From positions 681,000 to 744,999 of the forward strand of contig JAKLEN010000001.1 of the NCBI GenBank assembly GCA_022711665.1: a DNA stretch of 64,000 bases, read 5' to 3'. The notes under the pieces are model-generated. The model saw only the letters and a list, made by a program, of their open reading frames with translations, did no database searches and had not been told where the DNA came from. The position numbers and the translations under genes are program-made. This document shows, in pieces, positions 17,427 to 25,826 of the stretch (positions are counted from its first letter, which is position 1; every line of letters starts with the position of its first letter). Source of the DNA: Acidobacteriota bacterium. Its GTDB lineage: Bacteria > Acidobacteriota > Aminicenantia > Aminicenantales > Saccharicenantaceae.

Positions 17427-18836
17427 TCACTTCTTGGCGTCCTTGGCCTCGGGAGAGAGCTTGGACTTCAGGAATTCCCGGATGTCGGCGCCGGTCAGGG
17501 ACTTGACGACCTCGGGCATCTGGGCCAGGACCTGGGCCACCTGGCCGGTGATCTTGGTCGTGCCGAGCTCCTTGTCGCCGCCGACGATGACGATCTTGTC
17601 GACCTTGGAGAGCGGCTCCGAGACGGCCCTGGCCAGCTCGGGCAGGGCCTTGATATAGGTGTCCATGACCGCGGCCTGGGTGTACTTCTCCCAGGCCTGG
17701 GCCTTCTTCATCATGGCCTCGGCCTCGGCCGAGCCCTTGGCCCGGATCTCGTCGGCCCCGGCCAGGCCCTCGAGCTTGAGGGCCTCGGACTTGCCCTTGG
17801 CCTCGGCGGTGATGCGGAACTCCTCGGCCTCGGCCTCGGCCTTGATCTGGTACTTGCGGGCGTCGGCCGGCTTGATGACCGTGGACTCGAGCTCTTTTTC
17901 CTTGCGGGCGATCTCGAGCTGCTCGATCTTGATGGCTTCTTCCTTCTCGACCTGCCGGACCCGGGCTTCCTCTTTCTTCAGCTCTTGGCTGATGCGATTG
18001 CGCTCGAGCTCGTAGGAAAAGTCAGCCTGGGCCTTCTTGGCGTTGACCAGGACCTGGGACTCGGCCTTCTTGGCCTCGTTCTCCCACTGGGCCTTGGCGA
18101 TCTGGGCCTCGGACTGGAGCCGGGCCACCTCGGCCTCCTTGCGGGCCATGGACGACTTGATGATCGACTCTTTCTCGGTCTCGGCCTGGGCGATCGAGGC
18201 GTCGCGCTTGGCGGCGGCGATCTGGGGCTTGCTCAGGGCGTCGATGTATCCCTGCGTGTCGCTGATGTCCTTGAGGGAGAAGGAGAGCATGACCAGGCCC
18301 ATGGCCTGGAAATCCTCCTTGACGGCCGCCGTGACGCGCTTGGAGAACTCCGAGCGGCCGCGGTAGATCTCCTCGACGGACATGCCGCCGATGACCTCGC
18401 GGACCTTGCCCTCGAGGACGTTCACGGCCACGTCGCGCACGCCGTCGCGGCCGCTGCCCAGGAACTGCTCGGCGGCCCGGTGGATGGTCTCTTCGGAGGA
18501 GTCGATCTTGACCTGGGCCGAGGCCTCGGCCATGATCGGCACCCCGCCGCTGGTCAGGACCTCGGGCGTGCGGATGCCGACGGGGATGATGTCCATGGGG
18601 AGGACGTAGACCTTTTCCATGCCCGGCCAGACGAAAACGCCGCCGCCGAGGCGGTAGCGGTAGCCGACCTTCTGCCTGGTGCCGTCGGCCCGGGCGATGG
18701 AGCGCTTGCGGCCGCCGGCGATGATGAGGGCCTCGTTCGGCCCGACCTTGCGGTAGCGCAGGGCCATGACCAGGATGACCAGGGCGAAAAAGGCGACGAC
18801 GGCGCCGGCGAGGATGAGCCAGGATGTCAGGTGCAT
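17427..18836 (-). CDS. Flotillin-like SPFH membrane protein
   Basis: The 469-residue product has an N-terminal membrane helix (about residues 5-27), then an SPFH/Band-7 domain (GPNEALIIAGG, VYVLPMDIIPVGIRTPEVLTSGGVPI, VEEIYRGRSEFSKRV). A long Ala/Glu/Lys-rich coiled coil follows (about residues 225-390) and then the flotillin C-terminal region. Flotillins organise membrane microdomains and scaffold protein complexes at the inner membrane. The ribosome site GAGGAGG is close to the ATG. No NfeD partner is visible next to it. Confidence 0.88.
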   Translation of the reverse strand: MHLTSWLILAGAVVAFFALVILVMALRYRKVGPNEALIIAGGRKRSIARADGTRQKVGYRYRLGGGVFVWPGMEKVYVLPMDIIPVGIRTPEVLTSGGVPIMAEASAQVKIDSSEETIHRAAEQFLGSGRDGVRDVAVNVLEGKVREVIGGMSVEEIYRGRSEFSKRVTAAVKEDFQAMGLVMLSFSLKDISDTQGYIDALSKPQIAAAKRDASIAQAETEKESIIKSSMARKEAEVARLQSEAQIAKAQWENEAKKAESQVLVNAKKAQADFSYELERNRISQELKKEEARVRQVEKEEAIKIEQLEIARKEKELESTVIKPADARKYQIKAEAEAEEFRITAEAKGKSEALKLEGLAGADEIRAKGSAEAEAMMKKAQAWEKYTQAAVMDTYIKALPELARAVSEPLSKVDKIVIVGGDKELGTTKITGQVAQVLAQMPEVVKSLTGADIREFLKSKLSPEAKDAKK

Positions 18837-18947
18837 AGCGACCTCCTCGAGAAGGCTTTCCCGGCCGTGGGGGGGGGCGGAATTCGTAAAAAAACGCCCC
18901 TCCGGCCGGCTTCCGGGCCTCTCGGTGAATTGGGTTAGAGAGGCTTG

Positions 18948-18977
18948 ATTCTATGGATTATCGGGGAAGGTTGTCAA
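18948..18977 (-). promoter_or_regulatory. Promoter of the flotillin gene
   Basis: On the minus strand TTGACA (18972-18977), 18 bases, TAGAAT (18948-18953). The leader would be about 105 bases and contains a run of seven T (18888-18894) after a GC-rich segment. Confidence 0.55.
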
Positions 18978-18996
18978 GCCGAAGCCGGGGCCCGGC

Positions 18997-19794
18997 TCAT
19001 TTATCTTTGTACCCGTAGGCCATGAAGAGGATGCTCTTTTCCTTGAGGGCCCTTTTCTGGGCCTGGATGATCCGGGCGATGCCCTTGTCGGCCATCTTGA
19101 GCAGCCCCGTCAGGTCCCGGCGGCCGAAGGGGCCTTTCTCGGCCCCGGCCTGGACCTCGACGAGCTCGCCGCGGTCGGTCTCGATGACGTTCATGTCCAA
19201 GTCCGCCTGGCAGTCCTCGGAATAGTCCAGGTCGAGGAGAGGCCGGCCGCGGACGAGGCCCACGCTGACGCCGGCCACGAGGTGGCGCAGGGGCATCTGG
19301 CCGACCAGCCCCTGGTCCATCATCTTCTTGAGGGCCAGGCCCAGGGCGACGCAGCCGGCCGTCACCGAGGCCGTCCGCGTTCCGCCGTCGGCCTGGATGA
19401 CGTCGCAATCGATGATGATCTGCCGCTCGCCGAGGGCCTCGAGGTCGGTCACGGCCCGGAGGGCCCGGCCGACCAGGCGCTGGATCTCCTGGGTCCGGCC
19501 GGAGATGCGGCCGGCCGTGCGCTCGCGCGGCGTCCGCTCGGCCGTGGCCCGGGGCAGCATGGCGTATTCGGCCGTCACCCAGCCCCGGCCGCAGCCGCGC
19601 AGGAACGGCGGCACGCGCTCCTCTATCGTAGCCGCGGCCAGGACGCGGGTCCGGCCGCATTCGACCAGGGCGGAGCCGTCGGCGAAATCGATGTAGTCGA
19701 GGGTGATGCGAAGGGGCCGGAGCTCGGTCGTCCGGCGCTTGTCGGCCCGGGGGGCATCGGCTCCGGGCGCGGCGGTCTTGGGCTTGGCGGTCAT
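18997..19794 (-). CDS. rph: Ribonuclease PH
   Basis: This 265-residue phosphorolytic 3'-5' exoribonuclease trims tRNA 3' ends in the cytoplasm. Diagnostic segments are ALVECGRTRVLAAATIEE, GWVTAEYAMLPRAT, RISGRTQEIQRLVGRALRA and DCDVIQADGGTRTASVTAG. The C-terminal half keeps DLDYSEDCQADLDMNVI. The N terminus has about 15 extra residues before the usual start (RTTELRPLRI). It precedes the flotillin gene and follows a secreted coiled-coil gene on the same strand. No rdgB/HAM1 partner is present. Confidence 0.95.
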   Translation of the reverse strand: MTAKPKTAAPGADAPRADKRRTTELRPLRITLDYIDFADGSALVECGRTRVLAAATIEERVPPFLRGCGRGWVTAEYAMLPRATAERTPRERTAGRISGRTQEIQRLVGRALRAVTDLEALGERQIIIDCDVIQADGGTRTASVTAGCVALGLALKKMMDQGLVGQMPLRHLVAGVSVGLVRGRPLLDLDYSEDCQADLDMNVIETDRGELVEVQAGAEKGPFGRRDLTGLLKMADKGIARIIQAQKRALKEKSILFMAYGYKDK

Positions 19795-19841
19795 GATCGT
19801 CCTTGTCGTGCGCGAGCGGGACCCGAAAGCCCCGGCGCGGG

Positions 19842-20483
19842 TTAGCGGATCCAGATCGACGGCTGCTTCGCCTGGGCGAGGGAATCCTCGAGGTCCCTGG
19901 CCGCCTTCTGGGCGTCCACCTGGGCCTTGAGCAGCTTGTCGTAGGTGTCGCTGATCTGGGCCTGCAAGAGCTCGCGCGATTTGAGATTGTCGAGCGAGTA
20001 GAATTCCTGGTAGAGCGCGTTCATCTTGAGCGTCAGGAGCTCGACCAGCTGCTGCTTGTCCTCGGCCGCCTGCCGCAGCTCGGCCGTCCGGGCCTCGGCG
20101 CTCTTGAGGGCTTCGGCCCTGGCCTGCTCCGTCGGCGTCTCGACCGGCTTCGCCGGCTCGGCCTCGGCCGCCTCGGGCTTGGCTTCGACGGCGGCGGCCT
20201 CGGCGCCCGCGACGGCCGCGGCCGGCACCGCGCCCTCCTGGGATTTGGCCTCCGCCCCTTCGGCGGCCGCTTCTTCCGCGACCAACTCCTGCGTCGTCTC
20301 GACCGCCGGGCGTTTCTTGACCCTGGCCACATCGGCCGAGGTGATCACGGCGGCCGGTTTGCCCTTGACGGCCGCCCGGCGCTCCTTCTCTTTTTTGGCC
20401 AGGTCGGCCAGGCTCTGGGCCTGGAGAAAGGAAATCAGAAGAAGGGGCAGGAAAAGCGCCGCCAGCCGCCTCGTCGTCCTCAT
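19842..20483 (-). CDS. Secreted coiled-coil protein, paralogue of the gene at 7693
   Basis: No named family is recognised. The 213-residue product has a signal peptide ending around SFLQA, then QSLADLAKKEKERRAAVKG, PAAVITSADVARVKKRPAV, a low-complexity Ala/Glu/Pro linker (about residues 68-120) and a coiled coil of about 80 residues. The order and motifs match the protein at 7693-8280, so the two are paralogues and probably periplasmic. The ribosome site is GGAGGG and the promoter lies inside the 3' end of comEC. Confidence 0.75.
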   Translation of the reverse strand: MRTTRRLAALFLPLLLISFLQAQSLADLAKKEKERRAAVKGKPAAVITSADVARVKKRPAVETTQELVAEEAAAEGAEAKSQEGAVPAAAVAGAEAAAVEAKPEAAEAEPAKPVETPTEQARAEALKSAEARTAELRQAAEDKQQLVELLTLKMNALYQEFYSLDNLKSRELLQAQISDTYDKLLKAQVDAQKAARDLEDSLAQAKQPSIWIR

Positions 20484-20497
20484 GGGTCGACCCTCCT

Positions 20498-22957
20498 TCA
20501 GTCCAGGGGGATTATCTTGGATTTAGTCGCGCGTGTCAAACCCGGGTGCGGCCCGGCGCCAAGCCGGCGGGAGGCGGCGGTCCGGACGATCAGGCGGCGG
20601 CCCGCCGCCCGGACCTCGACCGCGCCATCGAGGTCGGTCCGCAGGACCTCGGCCCCGGCCCGGGCGCAGCGGTCCAGGAAGGCGGGGCTGGGGAAGCCGT
20701 AGGGGTTGCCTTCGCCGGCGGAGACGAGCACCAGCCTGGGCCGGACGGCCGCCAGCAGCTCGGCCGAGGTGGATGCCGCGCTGCCGTGATGGCCGGCCTT
20801 GAGCACGTCGCTCCGCAGGCCGATGCCCGAGGCCAGCAGGGCCCGCTCGGCCTCCGGACCGGCGTCCCCCATGAAAAGAAAGGACACCCCGTCGCATGTC
20901 AGCCGCAGGACCAGCGAGTCCTCGTTGGCCTGCTCGGCCGGCGGAGAGCCCCCGGAGGGGTCGAGAGGGTGGAGGACCTCGACGGCGGCCGGGCCGAGGC
21001 CGAGGAGGACGCCGCGGCCGCAGCGGCGCCGGACGGTCCGGGCCGGCAGCGCCCGGAGGAGCTCGCCGTAGGGGCCCTGCGGCGGGGCGGACCGTCCCTC
21101 CCAGAACTCGCCGATCCGGAAATCGCGGGCCAGGGCGGCGAGGCCGCCCGCGTGATCGGGATGGGCGTGGGTCAGGGCCAGCCGGTCGAGGCGGGTGATG
21201 CGCTTGCGCCAGAGGACGGGCGCGACGACCCGCTCGCCGACGTCGAACGGCGACCCGGCCAGCCCGCCGCCGTCGATGAGCAGGGTCCGCCGGCCGGGGA
21301 CCTCGACCAGGATGGACTCGCCCTGGCCGACGTCGATCAGGGTGACCCGGAGGCCGGCCGGCGAGGCCCGGAACGGGGAAGCGGCCACGAGCCCGGCGAA
21401 GGCCAGGGCGGCGGCCAGAGTGATCGGCCTCTGGAAACGGCGGCGGGGCCGGAGCAGCAGGAGGCCGAGGGCCGCGTAATAGCCGCAGACCGCCCAGGCC
21501 TTTGGCGTCGGCACGCGGGGGGACAGGAACGGCAGGGCGTCGAGCGAATGGGAGACCAGGCCGAAGAGCGCGACGAGGAGCCGGAGGGCCGCGGCCGGGA
21601 GCGCGGCGGCGCCGGGGAGGAGGGCGGCGAACGGCAGGAAGGCGTAGCCGACGCCCATGATCAGCCCGACCAGGGGGATGGCCGGGAAGTTCAGGAGGAG
21701 CGACGAGAACGAGACGCGGTTGAAGCTGCGGGCGATGACCGGCGCCGCGCCGAGGAAGGCGGCGGCCGACATCGCGGCCAGGTCGCCGATCTTTAGGGGC
21801 AGCCGCGGCAGGCGGCGGGCGAGAGGCGGCATGAACAGGATGATCGTCAGGGTCGCGGCGTAGGTCAGCTGGAAGCCGACGTCGAAGAGGCTGGCCGGGT
21901 TGGCCAGGAGAAGGGCGAAGGCGCTGGCGGCGATCGTGTTGAGGACGTGGACGTCCTTCCACAGGAGCCGGCCCGCCAGGACGGCCAGGGTCATGATCAC
22001 GGCCCGCAGCACCGACGGGCTGCCTTCGACGAGCGCGGTATAAAAGATCAGGAACAGGGCCAGGGCCAGGCTCGAGGCCCGGCGGGAGAGGCGGACGGCG
22101 CGGAAGAGCGAGAAGAGGAGCAGGTTGATGATGGCGATGTGCCCGCCGGAGATGGCGAAGAGATGGTAGAGCCCGGTCGCCTGGAGGTTGTCGACCGTGG
22201 CCGCGTCCAGGCGGCCGTCCTCGCCGAGGAGGAGGGCCTCGAGCACGGCGCCCGCCGGGGAGATGTCCAGCCCGTCCGGGGCGGGGAAGCGCCGCTCGAG
22301 CTCGGCTTGGATGGCCAGGCGGAGGCGCGACACCAGGGCCCGGGCCGAGCCGGCCGGGGCGGGCCCGGCCCGGGCGACGAGGAGGGAGGACTTTGTCGCG
22401 CCGCGGCGGTGGATGCCCAGGGTCCGGAGGTATCGCTCGTAGGAGAAGGTCCCGAAATTGCGGAACGAGCCGCCGGAGGCGAGCCGGACAGAGGCCCGGA
22501 CGAGGTCCCCGGAGAGGAGATCGAGGCGCGGGCGCCGGCCGCGGGCGAAGGGCACGCCGAGACGGAGACGGCCGCGGACGGGCCTCGCCCGTCCGTCCGC
22601 CGAGACGGAGGCGACGTCGAGGAACAGGATGTCCCGGTCGGGCTCGCGGCCGGGCGACCGATAAAGCCGTCCGGTCACGTCGACGTAGCCCCCGGCGGCC
22701 AGCGTGTGCAGGGGATTGGCCTCGTAGCGGCGCTGGCCGGCCGCGTAATGGGCGGCGCCCAGGGCGGTCGCGGCGGCCAGGACGAGGACCGCGGCGGCCC
22801 GGTCGCGGCGCCGGGCGAAGAAGGCCCAAGCGGCGGCCAGGGAGGCGACCGCCGCGACCCAGGCGGGCCCCGGCGGCAGGGACGTCGCCGAGCCGGCGGC
22901 GATGCCGGCCACGAGGGCGGCCGTCAGGAAGGCGAAGGGATAGGGGCTGACCTTCAG
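20498..22957 (-). CDS. comEC: ComEC/Rec2-type DNA-uptake channel protein
   Basis: ComEC forms the inner-membrane channel for single-stranded DNA in natural transformation. The frame gives about 819 residues: N-terminal helices with a DUF4131-type region, a ComEC core (HLFAISGGHIAIINLLLF, then many membrane helices) and a C-terminal metallo-beta-lactamase domain (LIDVGQGESILVE, LTHAHPDHAGGL, LKAGHHGSAAST). The start is uncertain. No ATG, GTG or TTG codon lies near the expected start; a CTG at 22957 overlaps the previous stop (CTGA) and gives a full first helix, while the next GTG is at 22912. Minor pilins in the window could serve the same uptake system. Confidence 0.9.
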   Translation of the reverse strand: MKVSPYPFAFLTAALVAGIAAGSATSLPPGPAWVAAVASLAAAWAFFARRRDRAAAVLVLAAATALGAAHYAAGQRRYEANPLHTLAAGGYVDVTGRLYRSPGREPDRDILFLDVASVSADGRARPVRGRLRLGVPFARGRRPRLDLLSGDLVRASVRLASGGSFRNFGTFSYERYLRTLGIHRRGATKSSLLVARAGPAPAGSARALVSRLRLAIQAELERRFPAPDGLDISPAGAVLEALLLGEDGRLDAATVDNLQATGLYHLFAISGGHIAIINLLLFSLFRAVRLSRRASSLALALFLIFYTALVEGSPSVLRAVIMTLAVLAGRLLWKDVHVLNTIAASAFALLLANPASLFDVGFQLTYAATLTIILFMPPLARRLPRLPLKIGDLAAMSAAAFLGAAPVIARSFNRVSFSSLLLNFPAIPLVGLIMGVGYAFLPFAALLPGAAALPAAALRLLVALFGLVSHSLDALPFLSPRVPTPKAWAVCGYYAALGLLLLRPRRRFQRPITLAAALAFAGLVAASPFRASPAGLRVTLIDVGQGESILVEVPGRRTLLIDGGGLAGSPFDVGERVVAPVLWRKRITRLDRLALTHAHPDHAGGLAALARDFRIGEFWEGRSAPPQGPYGELLRALPARTVRRRCGRGVLLGLGPAAVEVLHPLDPSGGSPPAEQANEDSLVLRLTCDGVSFLFMGDAGPEAERALLASGIGLRSDVLKAGHHGSAASTSAELLAAVRPRLVLVSAGEGNPYGFPSPAFLDRCARAGAEVLRTDLDGAVEVRAAGRRLIVRTAASRRLGAGPHPGLTRATKSKIIPLD
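20511..20539 (-). promoter_or_regulatory. Promoter of the 19842-20483 gene, inside the comEC 3' end
   Basis: On the minus strand TTGACA (20534-20539), 17 bases, GATAAT (20511-20516). It overlaps the last codons of comEC, so the downstream gene can be expressed independently. Confidence 0.65.
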
Positions 22958-24279
22958 GACGCGGGCCGGCCCGCGGCCAGGGCGCTCTGGCCTTCCAGGG
23001 CGTCGAGGACGAGGTGGCAGAGCACCCGGACGCCGATCGGGATGGCGTTCTCGTCCGGGCTGAAGGCCGGGCTGTGCAGCGGCGCCGCCGGCTGGCCGGG
23101 GGGCCGGACGCCCAGGAAGAAGAAGAAGCCGGGGGCCTTGCGGGCCAGGAAGGCAAAATCCTCTCCGATCATCTGCGGCTTCCATTCGATGACCCGGTCC
23201 TTGCCCAGGAGCCGGACCAGCGTCGGCGTCATGGACGCGGCCAGCTCCGGATTATTAAAGACGGACGGGTTGCCCGGGTTATACTCATACTGGTAGCCGG
23301 CGCCGTAGATCCCGGTGATGTTCTTGACGATGCTCTCCATGAGGGCCGGGAACTTCTTGCGGTTGGCCTCGCTCAGGGTCCGGATGGTGCCCTCGAGGAC
23401 GACGCGGTCGGCGATGATGTTGCGGCGGGTGCCGCCGGAGATGGTGCCGACGGTCAGGACGGCCGGGTCGGTCGGGTCCGAGGCCCGGCTGACGACCGTC
23501 TGGAGCGCGGTGACGATCTCGGCGGCGATGACGACGGCGTCCACGCCCTCCTGCGGGCGGGCGCCGTGGGCGCTGCGGCCCTTGACGACGATGGTGAAGC
23601 TGTCGGAGGCGGCGGTCACGTTACCCGTGGCGAAGAGGACCCGGCCGGTCGGCTCGGGCCAGACATGAAAGCCGAAAACGGCCGAGACCGGCGGGTTGTC
23701 GAGGGCCCCCTCCCGGACCATGAGATCCGCTCCGCCTTCCTCGCCTTCGGGCGCGCCCTCCTCCGCCGGCTGGAAGAGGAAGGTGACGGTGCCCTTGAGG
23801 TCGTTCTTGAGGGCCCGGAGCACCAGGGCCGCGCCGACGGCGATGGCGCTGTGGACATCGTGGCCGCAGGCGTGCATGACGCCGGGGTTCAGGGACTTGT
23901 AGGGCAGGCCGGTCGTCTCCTGGACCGGCAGGGCGTCCATGTCCGCCCGCACGGCCACGGACGGTCCGGGCTGGCCGCCGCGCAGGACGGCGACGATCCC
24001 GGTCTTGGCCACGCCGGTGCGGACCTCGAAGCCGAGCGGTTGGAGGGTCGCCGCGATGAGGCGGGCCGTCTCGACCTCGCGGTTGCCGAGCTCGGGATTC
24101 ATGTGGATGAAGCGCCGGATCTTGACGATCCCGGCCTTGTTCTTCTCGATCTCCTGGTCGACGCGCCGGGCGGTCTTGGGGTCGACGGCCCCGGCCGGGC
24201 GCGGCGCGGCGGCCAGGGCGGCGAACAGGGCCAGGACGGCCAGAACGGGGATGGCGGGACGCTTGGGAATTCTGATCAT
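22954..24279 (-). CDS. Exported M20 family amidohydrolase / N-acyl-amino-acid hydrolase
   Basis: This 441-residue metallohydrolase resembles hippurate hydrolase/IAA-amino-acid hydrolase. A signal peptide (hydrophobic residues about 10-28, AGA cleavage) sends it across the inner membrane, which is unusual for the mostly cytoplasmic family. Metal ligands and catalytic residues appear in RADMDALPVQE, CGHDVHSAIAVG and LFQPAEEGAPEGEEGG; the dimerisation domain follows and the last ligand His lies in LHSPAF. The gene overlaps comEC by four bases. The natural substrate cannot be read from sequence. Confidence 0.88.
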   Translation of the reverse strand: MIRIPKRPAIPVLAVLALFAALAAAPRPAGAVDPKTARRVDQEIEKNKAGIVKIRRFIHMNPELGNREVETARLIAATLQPLGFEVRTGVAKTGIVAVLRGGQPGPSVAVRADMDALPVQETTGLPYKSLNPGVMHACGHDVHSAIAVGAALVLRALKNDLKGTVTFLFQPAEEGAPEGEEGGADLMVREGALDNPPVSAVFGFHVWPEPTGRVLFATGNVTAASDSFTIVVKGRSAHGARPQEGVDAVVIAAEIVTALQTVVSRASDPTDPAVLTVGTISGGTRRNIIADRVVLEGTIRTLSEANRKKFPALMESIVKNITGIYGAGYQYEYNPGNPSVFNNPELAASMTPTLVRLLGKDRVIEWKPQMIGEDFAFLARKAPGFFFFLGVRPPGQPAAPLHSPAFSPDENAIPIGVRVLCHLVLDALEGQSALAAGRPAS

Positions 24280-24366
24280 GGCCTGTGGTTCCTCGGAAAG
24301 ATCATCCCGGCGCGGGGACCGGCCGGGATCCTGAAGCCGGCGGACGAGCGGACGACGGCGGCGCGG

Positions 24367-24672
24367 CTACTTCTTCTCTTCGGCCTTCTGCTGCAGCTCG
24401 CCCTTCTTCTTCTCGATGAAATCGCGGATGGCGTCGACGCCCTCGCCGGTCTTCTCCTTGACCAGGCGGATGCTCTTCTCGGCCTCCTTGGCGATCTTCT
24501 CGTACCCTTCCATGGCCGCTTCTCCGGTCTTGGCGGCCTGTTCCTTGATCTTCTTGCGGGTCTCCTTGCCGCTCGCGGGAGCGACCAGGATGCCCAGGAT
24601 GAAGCCGGCCGTGGCGCCGACGGCGAACGTCAGGAGCGAGTCCCAGAAATGGCTGTCTTTTGTCTCACCCAT
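24367..24672 (-). CDS. YtxH-like small membrane protein
   Basis: The 101-residue product has one membrane segment (LLTFAVGATAGFILGILVAP, residues about 14-33) with the GxxxGxxxGxLxAP pattern typical of YtxH, followed by SGKETRKKIKEQ and a charged amphipathic coiled coil. YtxH-type proteins are linked to stress responses but have no known activity. It overlaps the upstream DUF948-like gene by eight bases. Confidence 0.8.
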   Translation of the reverse strand: MGETKDSHFWDSLLTFAVGATAGFILGILVAPASGKETRKKIKEQAAKTGEAAMEGYEKIAKEAEKSIRLVKEKTGEGVDAIRDFIEKKKGELQQKAEEKK

Positions 24673-25033
24673 CCTTCTTCTCCTTTCTTTTCCTCAGCTG
24701 CCGCAGGCCGAAACTGATGAGAGGGAACAGGATCGGCCAGTACTTCGACGACGGCCGGATGACCTTGGACGTCAGGAAGAGGGAGATCTCCGAGAGGCCG
24801 GAGACGGCCTTCTTCGACGCCGCCAGGACCTCCCCGACGTCGTTCAGGCTGGCGTTGATCTTGGCTTCGATGACCTTGAACTCGTCCATCGCCTCCTGGG
24901 CCTTGATCAGGGTCCGCTCGCCTTCCCGGGCGGTCCGGCGGAGCTGGTTCAAAAAGAGGACGAGGTAGGTCACGGCGACGACGGCCGCGACGGTCAAAAT
25001 GATCCCCAGGACCTGGTTCAGGGTCAGCGTCAT
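24665..25033 (-). CDS. DUF948-like membrane protein
   Basis: The product is 122 residues from the ATG at 25033. A frame that starts at 25054 is rejected because the -10 box of a canonical promoter lies in it. One N-terminal helix (LGIILTVAAVVAVTYLVLFL) is followed by a coiled coil with spaced hydrophobics (about residues 35-90), the DUF948 layout, and a basic tail. DUF948 and YtxH genes commonly occur as neighbours. Function is unknown. Confidence 0.72.
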   Translation of the reverse strand: MTLTLNQVLGIILTVAAVVAVTYLVLFLNQLRRTAREGERTLIKAQEAMDEFKVIEAKINASLNDVGEVLAASKKAVSGLSEISLFLTSKVIRPSSKYWPILFPLISFGLRQLRKRKEKKDG

Positions 25034-25042
25034 GGCAGCTAT

Positions 25043-25071
25043 ACCGTAAGACAAATGGCGGGGATTGTCAA
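25043..25071 (-). promoter_or_regulatory. Promoter of the DUF948-YtxH pair
   Basis: On the minus strand TTGACA (25066-25071), 17 bases, TACGGT (25043-25048). The predicted start near 25036 is three bases before the ATG and there is no ribosome site, so a leaderless transcript is likely. Confidence 0.65.
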
Positions 25072-25111
25072 TTTCCCCATATGGGCCGGACCCGGATCCC
25101 CTGCGGCCGGC

Positions 25112-25690
25112 CTATTTCCAGAGCAGCTTGCGGGGGGTGGGGAGCCGGTGGACCTTTTCCAGGCGGTCGAGGAGTTCCGGATAGCGGGCCTCCTCCCGGG
25201 CCTCGACGGCCGCTTCCCATTCGGCGAGAAGGGGATCGGCGACGAGCTCGTGCTCGCGGCGGAGGGCCCGGTTGACGCCGCGCAGGGCCTGCCACTGGAT
25301 GATCATGATGATCGCCAGGACATAGAAAACGAGGTTCGGGCCGGGCAGCAAGGCGATGAGGCCGGTGAACGGGACGAGGACGGCCTCGACGGCCAGGGCG
25401 ACGATGTGGCGCGTCCGCTGGCGTTGGAGGAAGAAGAACAGCCGGGCCTTGACCGTCCGCTCGTCCTGGCGCCCGGCGTGAAGGATGCGGAGGGGGCCCT
25501 GGCCGTCCCGTCCGGCGTGCTCGAAGGCCTGTTCCTGGATGAGGCTCCGGGGGTTGAGCCCGATGACCTTCTTCTTGGCCGTCTCCCAGATCTCGCGGGT
25601 TTTGGAAAAGCCGGCCGGGATCGGGCCGAGCGGGCCGGCGGAGAAGAAGCGCGGCTTGCGGCGGTAGTCGCGGACGAAAAAAAAGTCCAT
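25112..25690 (-). CDS. Membrane protein, possibly K+/H+-exchange-related family
   Basis: I recognise this only weakly. The 192-residue product has a basic N-terminal half, a hydrophobic hairpin (IVALAVEAVLVPFTGLIALL and VFYVLAIIMIIQWQAL, about residues 93-137) separated by the motif LPGPN, and an acidic C-terminal tail. The LPGPN loop recalls the mitochondrial K+-H+ exchange-related family (Mit_KHE1), but I cannot confirm it. It sits alone between a palindromic element and the DUF948 gene. Confidence 0.6.
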   Translation of the reverse strand: MDFFFVRDYRRKPRFFSAGPLGPIPAGFSKTREIWETAKKKVIGLNPRSLIQEQAFEHAGRDGQGPLRILHAGRQDERTVKARLFFFLQRQRTRHIVALAVEAVLVPFTGLIALLPGPNLVFYVLAIIMIIQWQALRGVNRALRREHELVADPLLAEWEAAVEAREEARYPELLDRLEKVHRLPTPRKLLWK

Positions 25691-25753
25691 GGAACCTCAT
25701 TCTATCATACGGCCCGGCCGCCGCCCTTGTTCCGCCGGACACGGCCAAACCCA

Positions 25754-25813
25754 AGAGAGGGTCAAACCTACTTTTTACTCATTTTTGAGTAAAAAGTAGG
25801 TTTGACCCTCTCT
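25754..25813. repeat. Perfect 28-bp inverted repeat with TTTT loop (REP/terminator-like)
   Basis: The left arm (25754-25781) and right arm (25786-25813) are exact reverse complements and enclose TTTT. The outer part reads AGAGAGGGTCAAACC and the inner part is AT-rich. It lies just after the btuC-like stop codon. The same outer motif occurs at 63858-63872 (15 identical bases) and, diverged, at 55853-55866, each also right after a stop codon. It could act as a terminator in both directions or be a REP-like mobile sequence. Confidence 0.85.
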
Positions 25814-25826
25814 GAATGACCCGCGC

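Noticed and set aside
15191..17506. Long plus-strand frame opposite the aminotransferase fusion
   Set aside because: Low-complexity shadow composition; the minus strand has recognised catalytic motifs.
18881..18944. Possible attenuator in the flotillin leader (GC-rich segment then seven T)
   Set aside because: Alternative stems can be drawn, but the predicted start site lies inside the first arm, so the structure would be incomplete.
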